Made by a program: the position numbers and the translations under genes. The notes below the pieces were generated by a model that ran no database searches, was not told the DNA's origin, and was given only the letters and a program-made list of their open reading frames with translations. Below are positions 43,598-53,089 of a stretch of 64,000 nucleotides of DNA, in pieces. Position 1 is the first letter of the stretch; every line of letters begins with the position of its first letter. Source of the stretch: Ancylobacter crimeensis. Lineage in GTDB: Bacteria; Pseudomonadota; Alphaproteobacteria; Rhizobiales; Xanthobacteraceae. The DNA is taken from contig NZ_JALKCH010000004.1 in assembly GCF_023016805.1 (NCBI RefSeq), forward strand, positions 124,001-188,000. The letters run 5' to 3'.

Positions 43598-46447
43598 TCA
43601 TTGGCCGAGCCTTTCCAGCAGGGCCGGCACGTGAACCTGATCGGCCTTGTAGTTTCCAGTAAGCACATACATCACGAAATTGACCCCAGCCCGAAAGGCA
43701 AGCTCGCGCTGGCGGGGTTCTTCCTCCGACACCGGAAGGGAAGGCTGGCCGTCCTCATTCACCGCCCAAGCCCCCGCAAGGTCGTTGGAGGTGATGATGA
43801 TGGGCGAGACGCCGTCGCCCGCGCGGACCGGGCGTTCTTCGCCTTCCTCCTGCGCCGGGAGGGCCTCGACGAAGGTCTGGCCGCTGGCGAAGCGACCGGG
43901 AAAGTCGCGCAACAGATAGAACGCCTTGGTCAGCACATGGTCGCGGGGCACCGGTTCCAGCTCGGGGATGTCGAGGCCGGCAAGGATGGCGCGTAGCGCG
44001 TCATTGGCGGGCGAACCGGCGCCGTTGGAGCCGGGCAGCACCGTCTCGGCGTCGCGGGTGTCGAACAGGATGGTGCCGCCCTGCTTCATGAAGGCGTCGA
44101 TCTTCGCCAGCGCGGCAGGGCTTGGCTTGGCCGCATTGGGCAGCACGGGCCAGTAGAGCAGGGGGAAGAAGGAAAGCTCATCCTTCGCCGGATCGACGCC
44201 CATCGGCTCGCCGGCTTCCAGCGCCGTGCGCTCGCCAAGAAAGTCGGTCAGCCCCTTGAGTCCGGAGCGGCTGATCGCATCGGTTTCGGCATCGCCGGTG
44301 ACGACATAGGCGAGCCGCGTGGCACTGGTGGCCTTCATCGCGAAGTCGAGCTGTTCCGGCGTCTGCTGCGCGGCAGGAGCAGTGTTGCCGGGAGAACCGG
44401 CGGTCTGAGCGCTCGCCTCGGGCGCGGGTGGCGCCAGCATGCTGATGGCGAGCGCGAGGAGCAAAGAGGCAGCATGGACCCGACGCGGTCGCAGACGTGC
44501 GAGTCCGCCGCCGATCAGGAACACGATCAGCGCATCGAGCACCAACAGGGCGAAGAGCGCGATCAGCACCGGTGCCCGCAGGTCGCGTGGCGCGACGTCG
44601 CGGTAGGCTTCCACCCGTCCCAGTCCGGCGAGGTCGAGCGGCCGCAGCCGGTCGGCGGGGAGGAGTGCATTCACCGCGACGAGGCCGTCGGAGGGACCGT
44701 AGAAGCCGGGTGGATGATCGGCGCTCGCCCGGCCCTTGAAGCCGGCGGGCAGGGCTTTTGCGGTCGGCGGCACGGACGAGAAGGCGCCGAACCCGTCCAG
44801 TACCCGGTTCGGCGCAATGGTCTCGCCAATGGGTGTTCCGCCGCCCTCGGCGGCCTCCGCCGCGCTGCTGCCGCCCAGTGCCACGACCCGGCGCAGCATC
44901 TCGACGAAGCTGCCGGAGAGCGGCAGATCCGACCATGTGGTGTCGGCGGTCACGTGGAACAGCACCAGCATCCCCTTGCCCCGCGGCTCGCCGGTGACGA
45001 GCGGAGTGCCGTCGGTGAGCGCGGCCCAGGTGCGGGAGGCGAGCAGCCCGTCCGGCTCGGCGAGCACCTGACGCTGCACGGTCACGTCATTCGGCACCGC
45101 GATGTCGCGGAATGGACCATCGGCCGAAAAGCTTCCCAGCTTCTGCGGTTGCTCCCACGAGAGCGAACCGCCCAGCGTGCGTCCGCCGCGGCGCAACGTC
45201 ACCGGCACGAGGCGATCGTCGCTGTTGGCTAGCCGCGGTCCGGCGAAGCGGACGAGAACGCCGCCGCCCTCGATCCAGCGCTGCAGGCGCTGCTCGGCCT
45301 CGGGCGGGATGGTGCCAATGTCGGACAGCACGATGACCGGCAGCTTGGCGTCGATGAATCCGCCGATGGCTTCGGCCGAACCGTGGCCCTCGGAGGTCCG
45401 CACATCGGCAAAGGGGCCGAGTGCTCGGGACAGATAATAGGAGGGCGCGAGCAAGGGCTGGCGCTGGTCCGCATTCACGCCGGAGACAAGGCCGACGGTG
45501 CGGCGGCGCCAGCGCTCGTCAAGAAGCTGCACGGCTCCGGCGGACTCCTCGCCGGCAATCTCGATGCGCGCGACCTCGTTGCGGATCTCGACCGGCATGT
45601 CGAACCGGGCCTGTGTCTCCAGTGCCCCCGGCTCGAAGTTGAACGGGGCTTCGCCGAGTGCGAGACCGCGCATGTCCAGCGCGCGGACCGTGCCGGAACG
45701 GGCGGTCTGTTCGCGGTCGGTACGCAGGACCGCGACGCTCAGCGCGTCGATCGCGTTCTCGGCGCCGGCAAGCGCCAGCGGCTCTGCAAGACCACCAGCC
45801 ATGGTAACCAGCGGACGCGGGCCGACGATCCGCTTGAGTTCGCCCATCGCCGCATCATCGCCATCGAGGGTGGTGGCATCGGAGAGATAGACCACCGAGG
45901 CGTCGGGCGCATTGGCCAGTGCCTTCTCCAGATTGGCGAAGGCGGCGGCGCGGTCCGGAACGTAGGGAACGGGGGCGAGGGTGCGCAGCCGGTCGCGCGC
46001 CTGATTGGCGCGCAGCACCTGAGGATCAACCGCCGTCGTTCCGGTCGGGACGAGCACGATCCCACGATTGGCGAGGTCGGCGTCGGCCACGATCCCCTCG
46101 GCAGCGGCGCGGCGTCTCTCCCAGGTCGAGGCCGCCGGCCAGCCGCTGTCGATGAGCAGCACGACCGGCCCGGTGGCCGGCGGACCCGCGGCGGGCGGAT
46201 TCCAGATGGGACCAGCGGCGGCGAAGATCACCAGTGCCGCCAGCACCAGCCGCAGCAAGGTGAGCCACCACGGCATGCGGGCGGGCGTCTCCTCCTTTGG
46301 CGGCAGGTCGAGGAGAAGGCGGGTCGGGGCGAAGGAGATGCGGCGCGGGCGCGGTGGGACGAGCCGCAGCAGGTACCACAGCAGCGGCAGGCCGATGAGT
46401 GCAGTCAGGATGATCGGGGTGGTAAAGGCGAGCGGAAGACCCAGCAT
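43598..46447 (-). CDS. BatA/DUF4159 domain membrane protein
   Basis: A 949-residue inner-membrane protein. The N-terminus is a BatA-like aerotolerance domain (LPLLWYLLRLVPPRPRRISFAP in part: WYLLRLVPPRPRRISF) with two helices. A long extracytoplasmic region follows, then more helices (VLIALFALLVLDALIVFLIG at roughly 640-660). The C-terminal 220 residues are DUF4159: FPLLYWPVLP, MKQGGTILFDTRDAE, LTKAFYLLRDFPGR. Its ATG overlaps the DUF58 stop by one base. It is likely to work with the MoxR ATPase and DUF58 protein on envelope integrity. Confidence 0.82.
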   Translation of the reverse strand: MLGLPLAFTTPIILTALIGLPLLWYLLRLVPPRPRRISFAPTRLLLDLPPKEETPARMPWWLTLLRLVLAALVIFAAAGPIWNPPAAGPPATGPVVLLIDSGWPAASTWERRRAAAEGIVADADLANRGIVLVPTGTTAVDPQVLRANQARDRLRTLAPVPYVPDRAAAFANLEKALANAPDASVVYLSDATTLDGDDAAMGELKRIVGPRPLVTMAGGLAEPLALAGAENAIDALSVAVLRTDREQTARSGTVRALDMRGLALGEAPFNFEPGALETQARFDMPVEIRNEVARIEIAGEESAGAVQLLDERWRRRTVGLVSGVNADQRQPLLAPSYYLSRALGPFADVRTSEGHGSAEAIGGFIDAKLPVIVLSDIGTIPPEAEQRLQRWIEGGGVLVRFAGPRLANSDDRLVPVTLRRGGRTLGGSLSWEQPQKLGSFSADGPFRDIAVPNDVTVQRQVLAEPDGLLASRTWAALTDGTPLVTGEPRGKGMLVLFHVTADTTWSDLPLSGSFVEMLRRVVALGGSSAAEAAEGGGTPIGETIAPNRVLDGFGAFSSVPPTAKALPAGFKGRASADHPPGFYGPSDGLVAVNALLPADRLRPLDLAGLGRVEAYRDVAPRDLRAPVLIALFALLVLDALIVFLIGGGLARLRPRRVHAASLLLALAISMLAPPAPEASAQTAGSPGNTAPAAQQTPEQLDFAMKATSATRLAYVVTGDAETDAISRSGLKGLTDFLGERTALEAGEPMGVDPAKDELSFFPLLYWPVLPNAAKPSPAALAKIDAFMKQGGTILFDTRDAETVLPGSNGAGSPANDALRAILAGLDIPELEPVPRDHVLTKAFYLLRDFPGRFASGQTFVEALPAQEEGEERPVRAGDGVSPIIITSNDLAGAWAVNEDGQPSLPVSEEEPRQRELAFRAGVNFVMYVLTGNYKADQVHVPALLERLGQ

Positions 46448-47385
46448 CAGGCAGGTTCCCTCTCGCTCGGCGCGTCATCGGGCGCCCGCACCGCCGGTTG
46501 TGGCGCTCCGCCGCTCATGCGGGCATGGAGCGCGAGCAGCAGCTCGGTGGCGGGGCGGTCGGTGCGGTGGATGAGGAAGGTCCAGTTGTGACGCTCGGCC
46601 TCCCGCCGGATCGCGGTGCGGTGCAGGTCGACGCGGGCGACATAGTCCTCGCGCAACGTTTCCGCGCGCCCGATGGTGAGGCGGGTGCCGCTTTCCGGCT
46701 CCCGGAATTCGACGCGGCCGGTATAGGGGAAGGTTTCTTCCACCGGATCGCAGACCTGCACCACATGGCCGTGAGCGCCGGAGGCGGAGAGCGAGACGAG
46801 GCTCGCCACCACCTCCGGCGTCGGGCTCCACAGGTCGCCCAGCACCACCACTTCGGCGAGCGGGGACGGCGAGAAGGACGGGGGCAGGCTGTCGGGCAGG
46901 CTTGCCGCGTGAACGAGAGATTCGGCCATCTTCTCCACGATGTTGCGGCTCGCGGATGGGCGCATCACGCCGGGAATGCCGACGCGCTCGCCGCCGCGCA
47001 CCAGGAGGTCGGCCAGGGCGAAGGCGACCACCAGCGCCCGGTCGCGCTTCGTTTCCCGCGCCAGCGGCGAGGCGAACACCATGGAGGGCGACAGATCCGG
47101 CCAGATCCAGACGGTGTGGGCTGCCTCCCATTCCCGCTCGCGGACATAGAGATGATCGTCGCGGGCGGAGCGGCGCCAGTCGACGCGGTTGGAGGGCTCG
47201 CCATCCACGAAGCGGCGGTATTGCCAGAAATTCTCGCCGGCACCGGCGCGGCGGCGGCCATGCACGCCGTGATAGACGGTGGCCGCGATCCGGCGCGCCT
47301 CCAGTACCAGCCGGGGCATGGCGGCGACCAGGCTGGCGGCACTCTGGGCCGCGCTCTGGACGGCGGTGTCGGCGTCGCGCTCCAA
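46447..47385 (-). CDS. DUF58 domain protein (BatB/YeaD-like partner of MoxR)
   Basis: A DUF58 protein of about 312 residues. The family core is GRRRAGAGENFWQYRRFVDGE, seen as AGAGENFWQYRRFVDGE, and VDWRRSARDDHLYVREREWE, followed by a vWA-like fold (TVWIWPDLSPSMVF). I prefer TTG 47385, which has GGGAGCGGAG upstream and avoids a 53-base overlap with the MoxR gene; ATG 47457 is the alternative. Situated between moxR-like and DUF4159 genes in the standard alphaproteobacterial order. Confidence 0.85.
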   Translation of the reverse strand: MERDADTAVQSAAQSAASLVAAMPRLVLEARRIAATVYHGVHGRRRAGAGENFWQYRRFVDGEPSNRVDWRRSARDDHLYVREREWEAAHTVWIWPDLSPSMVFASPLARETKRDRALVVAFALADLLVRGGERVGIPGVMRPSASRNIVEKMAESLVHAASLPDSLPPSFSPSPLAEVVVLGDLWSPTPEVVASLVSLSASGAHGHVVQVCDPVEETFPYTGRVEFREPESGTRLTIGRAETLREDYVARVDLHRTAIRREAERHNWTFLIHRTDRPATELLLALHARMSGGAPQPAVRAPDDAPSEREPA

Positions 47386-47404
47386 TCTCCGCTCCCGACC
47401 CGGC

Positions 47405-48415
47405 TCAGCCGATCTTGCCGACGAGGCGGGCGATGAGGCCCGACACCGTCTCGCCATCGGCGCGCGCCGCGAAGGTCAGGGCCATGCGGTGCTTCAGCAC
47501 GGGCTCGGCCAATGCTGCGACATCGTCCAGCGACGGCGCATAGCGGCCGTCCAGCAGCGCCCGGGCGCGCACCGCCAGCATGAGCGACTGCGAGGCGCGC
47601 GGTCCCGGCCCCCAGGCGATGAAGCGGCCGAGTTCGCCGGCTTCCGGGCCGGGACGGGCCGAGCGCACGAGGGTAAGGATCGCCTCCACCACCGATTCGC
47701 CGACCGGCAGCCGCCGGACCAGCCGCTGGGCGCTCGCGAGGTCTTCCGCGGTCATCACCGCGCGGGGTTTTGTTTCCTCTGCGCTGGTGGTGTCGAACAG
47801 GATGCGGCGCTCGGCATCGCGGTCGGGATAGTCGACGTCGATCTCCATGAGGAAGCGGTCGAGCTGGGCTTCCGGCAGGGGATAGGTGCCTTCCTGCTCC
47901 AGCGGGTTCTGGGTTGCCAGAACGTGGAAGGGCTTCGGCAGGTCGTGCCGCTGGCCGGCCACGGTGACATGACCTTCCTGCATCGACTGCAGCAGGGCGG
48001 ACTGGGTGCGCGGCGAGGCGCGGTTGATCTCGTCCGCCATCAGCAACTGGGCGAAGACCGGGCCGGGTATGAAGCGGAAGGAGCGGCGTCCGCCCGCGCT
48101 TTCCTCCAGCACCTCGGCGCCGAGAATGTCGGATGGCATCAGGTCCGGGGTGAACTGCACCCGGCGAGCATCAAGGCCGAGCACCGTGCCGAGAGTCTCC
48201 ACCAGCTTGGTCTTGGCGAGGCCCGGCACGCCGACCAGCAGCCCGTGTCCGCCCGACAGGATGGTGATGAGCGCACGCTCCACCACCTTCTCCTGCCCGA
48301 AGATCACCGTGCCGATGCCGGCGCGCGCGGCACGGACATTGGCGGCCGTGGTTTCCGCATTGCGGATGATCATGGCGTCGAGAGACTCGAAGGTTTCGCC
48401 GGTCGCCGTCGTCAT
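47405..48415 (-). CDS. MoxR-family AAA+ ATPase
   Basis: A 336-residue AAA+ chaperone-like ATPase. Walker A is GVPGLAKTK (Ala replaces the usual Gly before Lys, as in many MoxR proteins), Walker B is LLMADEINRASP, sensor 1 is VLATQNPLEQEGTYPLPEAQLDRF (seen as ATQNPLEQEGTYPLPEAQL), and RFIPGPVF is family-typical. MoxR proteins help assemble metalloenzymes or envelope complexes with vWA proteins, supplied here by the following genes. AAGGAG precedes ATG 48415. Confidence 0.9.
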   Translation of the reverse strand: MTTATGETFESLDAMIIRNAETTAANVRAARAGIGTVIFGQEKVVERALITILSGGHGLLVGVPGLAKTKLVETLGTVLGLDARRVQFTPDLMPSDILGAEVLEESAGGRRSFRFIPGPVFAQLLMADEINRASPRTQSALLQSMQEGHVTVAGQRHDLPKPFHVLATQNPLEQEGTYPLPEAQLDRFLMEIDVDYPDRDAERRILFDTTSAEETKPRAVMTAEDLASAQRLVRRLPVGESVVEAILTLVRSARPGPEAGELGRFIAWGPGPRASQSLMLAVRARALLDGRYAPSLDDVAALAEPVLKHRMALTFAARADGETVSGLIARLVGKIG

Positions 48416-48622
48416 GTCCGCTCCTTGAGCCCGTCCAAACCGATGCCGGGATGCTGCATCGCAGATGCCTGTCCCGGCTGCCATGCAGCCTGCGTGCCGC
48501 CGGCCTCTGGAAGGGACCTGCGGATGTGCGTGGCTGCCAGCTTACGCTATCTTGGCCTCGCGTCACCCATGGGGCAGGGCATCACGACTGCGCGATGATC
48601 TGCTCTTCCCAAGAAAAGTTTA

Positions 48623-49195
48623 ATGGATACAGCAGCTTCAACCCGTTTCGACCAGCTTATGAGTGCCGTGCGCGCGTCAACGACGCGCGGGGCGGCGCCG
48701 GTAGAACGCTGGAATCCACCCGATTGTGGCGAAATCGACATCGCCATCGACGGCGAGGGGCGCTGGTCCTATCGCAGCTCGCCGATCGAGCGTGTCGGTC
48801 TCGTCAAGCTGTTCGCCTCGGTGCTGAGGAAGGACGGGGAGCGTTATGTGCTGGTGACGCCGGTGGAGAAGCTGGGCATCCGGGTGGAGGACGTACCGTT
48901 TCTCGCCGTGGACATGGCGAGCGAGACGACCGGGCAGGGCGAGCAGCTCGTCTTCCGCACCAGCCTCGACGATCTCGTGCGCTGCGATGGCGAGCATCCG
49001 CTGCGTTTTGCGGTGGATGCGGGCAATGGGGGGCTGAAGCCCTATATCAGGGTGCGCGGGGAGCTGTGGGCCCGGCTCTCGCGCTCCGTGACGCTTGAAC
49101 TCGTCGAGCACGCGGAGGAGCGAATCGTCGACGGCGTGGCGAGGATCGGCGTCGCGTCCGCCGGTTCGTTCTTCCCCATCGACCCCGCCGCCTGA
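48623..49195 (+). CDS. DUF1285 family protein
   Basis: A 190-residue cytosolic protein of DUF1285. Visible family blocks are CGEIDIAIDGEGRWSYRSSPI, KDGERYVLVTPVEKLGI, VEDVPFLAVDM and RFAVDAGNGGLKPYI. Function unknown to me. It leads a four-gene run with NudL, DUF6111 and the CCA-adding enzyme, an order conserved in many alphaproteobacteria, and is divergent from the MoxR operon over 207 bases. The ribosome-binding site is AAGAAAAG. Confidence 0.85.
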   Translation: MDTAASTRFDQLMSAVRASTTRGAAPVERWNPPDCGEIDIAIDGEGRWSYRSSPIERVGLVKLFASVLRKDGERYVLVTPVEKLGIRVEDVPFLAVDMASETTGQGEQLVFRTSLDDLVRCDGEHPLRFAVDAGNGGLKPYIRVRGELWARLSRSVTLELVEHAEERIVDGVARIGVASAGSFFPIDPAA

Positions 49196-49221
49196 AGCCG
49201 TCTCCCGAAGTCGAACTCGAA

Positions 49222-49896
49222 ATGACCGCATCCCTGCCGCCGGCCGAACCGTCCACCATCCTCGCCGCCGAGGGCTCTCTGCCGCTCGCCGATTTCGTCG
49301 AACGAGCGCGGCGGCGGTTGTTTCATGCCGCTCCAGTGACGGGAGAGGCGGCGCGGGGCGACCATGATCTCACGCCGCAGTTTCGCGGGATGGTCGATCC
49401 GTCGCGGATGCGCGACGCGGCGGTGCTGGTCCCCGTGATGGCCCGGCCCGAGCCGACCGTGCTTCTCACACTGCGCTCCGCCCATCTGTCCAGCCATGCC
49501 GGGCAGATCGCCTTTCCCGGCGGCAAGATCGAGCCCTTCGACGAGGGGCCTGCCGGTGCGGCGCTGCGCGAAGCGCAGGAGGAGGTCGGCCTCGATCCCG
49601 CTCGCGTGACCCCGCTCGGCTATCTCGACGCCTATCTGACGCGCACCGCTTTCCGCATCGTACCGGTGGTGGCGCTTGTCGATGCCGCTGCCGAGCTGAC
49701 GATCAACCGGGATGAGGTGGACGAAGCCTTCGAGGTGCCGCTCGGTTTCCTGATGGCGCCCGGGAACCACCAGCGCCATTCCCGTCAGAGCGATGGCCTG
49801 ACGCGGATGTTCCACGCGATGGCCTATGAAGATCGCTTCATCTGGGGCGTGACGGCGGGCATCCTGCGCAACCTCTATGAGAGGATCTACGGCTGA
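49222..49896 (+). CDS. CoA pyrophosphatase, Nudix family (NudL-like)
   Basis: A 224-residue Nudix hydrolase expected to split coenzyme A into 4'-phosphopantetheine and adenosine 3',5'-bisphosphate. The CoA-specific upstream motif is present: LLTLRSAHLSSHAGQIAFPG; the Nudix box follows, GGKIEPFDEGPAGAALREAQ then EEVGL. The stop overlaps the next start by one base. The N-terminal 60 residues are outside the catalytic fold. Confidence 0.85.
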   Translation: MTASLPPAEPSTILAAEGSLPLADFVERARRRLFHAAPVTGEAARGDHDLTPQFRGMVDPSRMRDAAVLVPVMARPEPTVLLTLRSAHLSSHAGQIAFPGGKIEPFDEGPAGAALREAQEEVGLDPARVTPLGYLDAYLTRTAFRIVPVVALVDAAAELTINRDEVDEAFEVPLGFLMAPGNHQRHSRQSDGLTRMFHAMAYEDRFIWGVTAGILRNLYERIYG

Positions 49897-50159
49897 TGCT
49901 GCGGATCGCGATCACCGAGATCCTGCTGTTCGTCGCGCCGTTCGTGGCGTTCGGCCTCTATCTGCGCTTCGGCCGCGGCATCGACCGGATGCTTGCCGGG
50001 TGGTCGACCCGTGCCTTCGCGGTGTGCACCCTTGTCGCGTTGCTGCTGGTCGCGCTCAGCCTTTATCTGCTGGAGTGGGAGAACCGCGGTCCGACACAGG
50101 GGCGCTACGTACCACCCACATGGCAGAATGGCGTTCTCGTGCCGGGGCATATCGAATGA
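49896..50159 (+). CDS. Small membrane protein (DUF6111-like)
   Basis: An 87-residue protein with two membrane helices (EILLFVAPFVAFGLYLRFG and FAVCTLVALLLVALSLYLL) and a polar tail with TQGRYVPPTW. This matches the small membrane proteins found between nudL and cca in Hyphomicrobiales. Coupled to both neighbours: its ATG shares a base with the nudL stop and its TGA overlaps the cca start. Function unknown. Confidence 0.75.
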   Translation: MLRIAITEILLFVAPFVAFGLYLRFGRGIDRMLAGWSTRAFAVCTLVALLLVALSLYLLEWENRGPTQGRYVPPTWQNGVLVPGHIE

Positions 50160-51388
50160 ATCCGTTGATCGCGGCCCATCCCGATCTTGATCGCGTCTTT
50201 GCCGTGCTCAACGGGGAGGGGGAAGAGGTGCGCATCGTCGGCGGCGCCGTGCGCGACGTTCTGCTCGGCCTCGGCACGCGGTTCGACATCGACCTCGCCA
50301 CCACGGCGCTGCCGCAGGAGGTGGTACGGCGGGGAGAGGCGGCGGGGCTGAAGGTGGTGCCGACAGGGATCGAGCACGGCACGGTCACGCTCGTCTCCGG
50401 GGGCATACCCTATGAGGTGACGACGCTGCGCGAGGATGTCGAGACCGACGGTCGCCATGCGCGCGTGGTGTTCGGGCGCGACTGGTCACAGGATGCGGCA
50501 CGGCGCGATTTCACGATGAATGCGCTGTACATGGATCGCGATGGGGCGGTGCTGGACCTCTTCGGGGGTGAGGCCGATGCCAGGGCCGGGCGGGTGCGCT
50601 TCATCGGCGATCCGCTGGCGCGGATCCGGGAGGACTATCTGCGCATCCTGCGCCTGTTCCGTTTCCACGCCTCCTATGGGCGCGGCCCGATCGATGCGGC
50701 GGCGCTGGCGGCGTCCATCGAGGGCCACGACGGTCTCGCCCAACTGTCGCGCGAGCGGGTGCGCGCCGAACTGATGAAGCTCCTCGTGGCACCGCGCGGC
50801 GCCGAAACGCTCGCCGAGATGGAGCGGGCCGGATTGCTGCTGCCGGTGTTGGGCAGTGCGGCGGGCATGCCCGATGTGGCGGCGGTCGAGCGGCTGGCGG
50901 CGATCGAGCGGCATCTCCGCCTTGATGCGGATTCGGTGCGCCGCCTTGGTGCCCTGCTGGCCTCGGCGCCGGAGGATGTCGAGCGGTTGCGCGAGGGGCT
51001 GCGCCTGTCCAATGCCGAGGCGAAGCGGCTGGAGGCGATCGCCGATCCGCGCCTCGCCCTCGATCCCTCGACCACGGATCTCGAGCGTTGCGCCGCGCTC
51101 TATCACATGGGCGCGGAGCCTTATCGCGACCGGGTTCTGGTGGACTTCGCCCGCTCCGGCGCGGCGTCGGACGACATCGACTGGAACGATCTTGCCCGCC
51201 TGCCGGAGCTGTGGACGGCGCCGAAATTCCCGCTGAACGGCGGAGCCTTCCTCGCGCGCGGCATCCCGCCCGGCCCTGAGGTCGGCGTAACGCTGCGGCG
51301 CGCCGAGGCCTTGTGGATCGAGCGCGGCTTTCCGGAAGATCCGCTCGCCCTCGTCTCCATCACCCGCGATGCGATGGGCAAGGGCTGA
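50156..51388 (+). CDS. cca: CCA tRNA nucleotidyltransferase
   Basis: A 410-residue class II nucleotidyltransferase adding or repairing tRNA CCA ends. Head motifs are IVGGAVRDVLLG, FDIDLATTALP with the catalytic DxD, VVFGRDWSQDAARRDFTMNA and EDYLRILRLFRFHA. The C-terminal half is the helical neck and body. ATG 50156 overlaps the preceding stop. Poly(A) polymerase is the main alternative, less likely given length and the neighbours. Confidence 0.9.
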   Translation: MNPLIAAHPDLDRVFAVLNGEGEEVRIVGGAVRDVLLGLGTRFDIDLATTALPQEVVRRGEAAGLKVVPTGIEHGTVTLVSGGIPYEVTTLREDVETDGRHARVVFGRDWSQDAARRDFTMNALYMDRDGAVLDLFGGEADARAGRVRFIGDPLARIREDYLRILRLFRFHASYGRGPIDAAALAASIEGHDGLAQLSRERVRAELMKLLVAPRGAETLAEMERAGLLLPVLGSAAGMPDVAAVERLAAIERHLRLDADSVRRLGALLASAPEDVERLREGLRLSNAEAKRLEAIADPRLALDPSTTDLERCAALYHMGAEPYRDRVLVDFARSGAASDDIDWNDLARLPELWTAPKFPLNGGAFLARGIPPGPEVGVTLRRAEALWIERGFPEDPLALVSITRDAMGKG

Positions 51389-51493
51389 GCGCCTCGTCGG
51401 TTTTTTGCGGCGGGTTGTCGGAGGCGGGACATCACCCGCGTCCTTGTTTCGGACAGCGGAGCGGCGCTGTGTGAGTCAGTACAGGGGATAGAC

Positions 51494-51919
51494 ATGCCGG
51501 ATATCATGCCGACCAAGGTCAACCAGATTTTCGTCAACCTTCCCGTTCGGGATCTTCCGGCCTCGATGGCGTTCTTCCGGGCGTTGGGCTTCGACTTCAA
51601 CCCGCAATTCACCGACGCCAACGCGGCCTGCCTCGTGCTGGGCGAGAATTTCTACGCGATGCTGCTGGTGGAGGATTTCTTCAGCGGCTTTAGCAAGCTG
51701 CCGGTGCCGGACAATGCGGCGGGCAAGGAGGTGCTGGTCGCGCTCTCGGTGGATAGCCGGGCGGTGGTGGAGGATCTCGTGGCGCGGGCGATCGCCGCCG
51801 GCGGCACCGCGCCGCGCCCCGCGCAGGATCACGGCTTCATGTACGGCCACGGCTTCGAGGATATGGACGGCCATGTGTGGGAATTCTTCCACATGAGCGT
51901 CATGCCGGACCAGCGATAG
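51494..51919 (+). CDS. VOC/glyoxalase superfamily protein
   Basis: A 141-residue member of the vicinal oxygen chelate fold. The first beta-alpha-beta unit is VNQIFVNLPVRDLPASMAFF; a late GFEDMDGHVWEFF carries the usual final metal-ligand Glu. The first ligand position (usually His or Gln near FVNL) is Asn, so catalysis is uncertain. Of the PhnB-like/extradiol-like type. Start could be ATG 51506. No functional context. Confidence 0.8.
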   Translation: MPDIMPTKVNQIFVNLPVRDLPASMAFFRALGFDFNPQFTDANAACLVLGENFYAMLLVEDFFSGFSKLPVPDNAAGKEVLVALSVDSRAVVEDLVARAIAAGGTAPRPAQDHGFMYGHGFEDMDGHVWEFFHMSVMPDQR

Positions 51920-51944
51920 GCCGGCAGGACGATCCGCAGCCCGG

Positions 51945-52862
51945 TCAGGGCCACTTTACCAGTGGCGGCATGGAAGAGAGGATCGATTCCACATTGCCGC
52001 CGGTCTTCAGGCCGAACACCGTGCCGCGGTCGTAAAGCAGGTTGAACTCGACATAGCGGCCGCGACGGACGAGCTGTTCCTCGCGGTCCGCCTCGGTCCA
52101 TGGGGTCGCGTAGTTCTGGCGCACCAGATGTGGGTAGATGTCGAGAAAGGCGAGGCCGACATCGCGGGTGAAGGCGAAATCGGCCGCCCAGTCGCCGGAG
52201 TCGAGCCAGTCATAGAAGATGCCGCCGATGCCGCGCGGCTCCTTGCGGTGCGGTAGCCAGAAATATTCGTCGCACCATTCCTTGTAGCGGCCGTAATCGG
52301 CCACTTCATGCGGCATGCAGGCATTGCGCATGGCGGCGTGGAAGGCGAGCGAATCCGGGTCTTCCTGCGTGCGGCGGCGATCAAGCACCGGGGTGAGGTC
52401 GGCCCCGCCGCCGAACCACGCCTTCGACGTGACGACGAAGCGGGTGTTCATGTGCACGGCGGGCACGTTGGGATTGGTGAGGTGCGCGATGAGCGAGATG
52501 CCGGTGGCGTGGAAGCGCGGGTCTTCCTCGGCGCCGGGAATCTGTTTGCGGAACTCGGGGGCGAACTCGCCATGCACGGTGGAGCAATGCACGCCGACCT
52601 TCTCGAACAGCCGCCCGCGCATGACCGACATCACCCCGCCGCCGCCGGCCGCTCCGCTGTGGTCGGTGCGCTGCCAGGGCGTGCGGACGAAATGGCCGGC
52701 CTCGCCCGGATAGAGCTCCTCCGGCGCCTCCCGCTCCAGCGTCTCGAAGGCGGCGCAGATGCGGTCGCGCAGTTCCTCGAACCAGCCGCGGGCAAGTGCC
52801 TTTCGTTCGGTGAGCGTCTCGGGCATGCGTCCATCCGGGATCGGGGTGGCGATGTTCAGCAT
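51945..52862 (-). CDS. hemF: HemF, oxygen-dependent coproporphyrinogen III oxidase
   Basis: A 305-residue enzyme of haem synthesis that uses O2 to convert coproporphyrinogen III to protoporphyrinogen IX. Family blocks are [18 protein letters not shown] (within the limit), [49 protein letters not shown] (in part) and [27 protein letters not shown] lies before ATG 52862. Length is normal. Confidence 0.93.
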   Translation of the reverse strand: MLNIATPIPDGRMPETLTERKALARGWFEELRDRICAAFETLEREAPEELYPGEAGHFVRTPWQRTDHSGAAGGGGVMSVMRGRLFEKVGVHCSTVHGEFAPEFRKQIPGAEEDPRFHATGISLIAHLTNPNVPAVHMNTRFVVTSKAWFGGGADLTPVLDRRRTQEDPDSLAFHAAMRNACMPHEVADYGRYKEWCDEYFWLPHRKEPRGIGGIFYDWLDSGDWAADFAFTRDVGLAFLDIYPHLVRQNYATPWTEADREEQLVRRGRYVEFNLLYDRGTVFGLKTGGNVESILSSMPPLVKWP

Positions 52863-53089
52863 CGGGCTCTCCTTTCGGCGCCGGCTCGCGGTGCCGACGA
52901 TCTGAACCCGCTTCGCCTGCGGCGCCTTGATCCGGCGCAATCGCGCCGTCGCGTGCCGTCAGGCAGGAACCGCATTAAGCGGCCTGAGCGGGAGGGGCAA
53001 GACGGAATGCCTGCGGCAGCACGCCCCGGCGGTCGCCGGCAAGGTGCGGACACCATACTGGCGCCGCAAGGTGCAGCTAGGGCAGCTTG

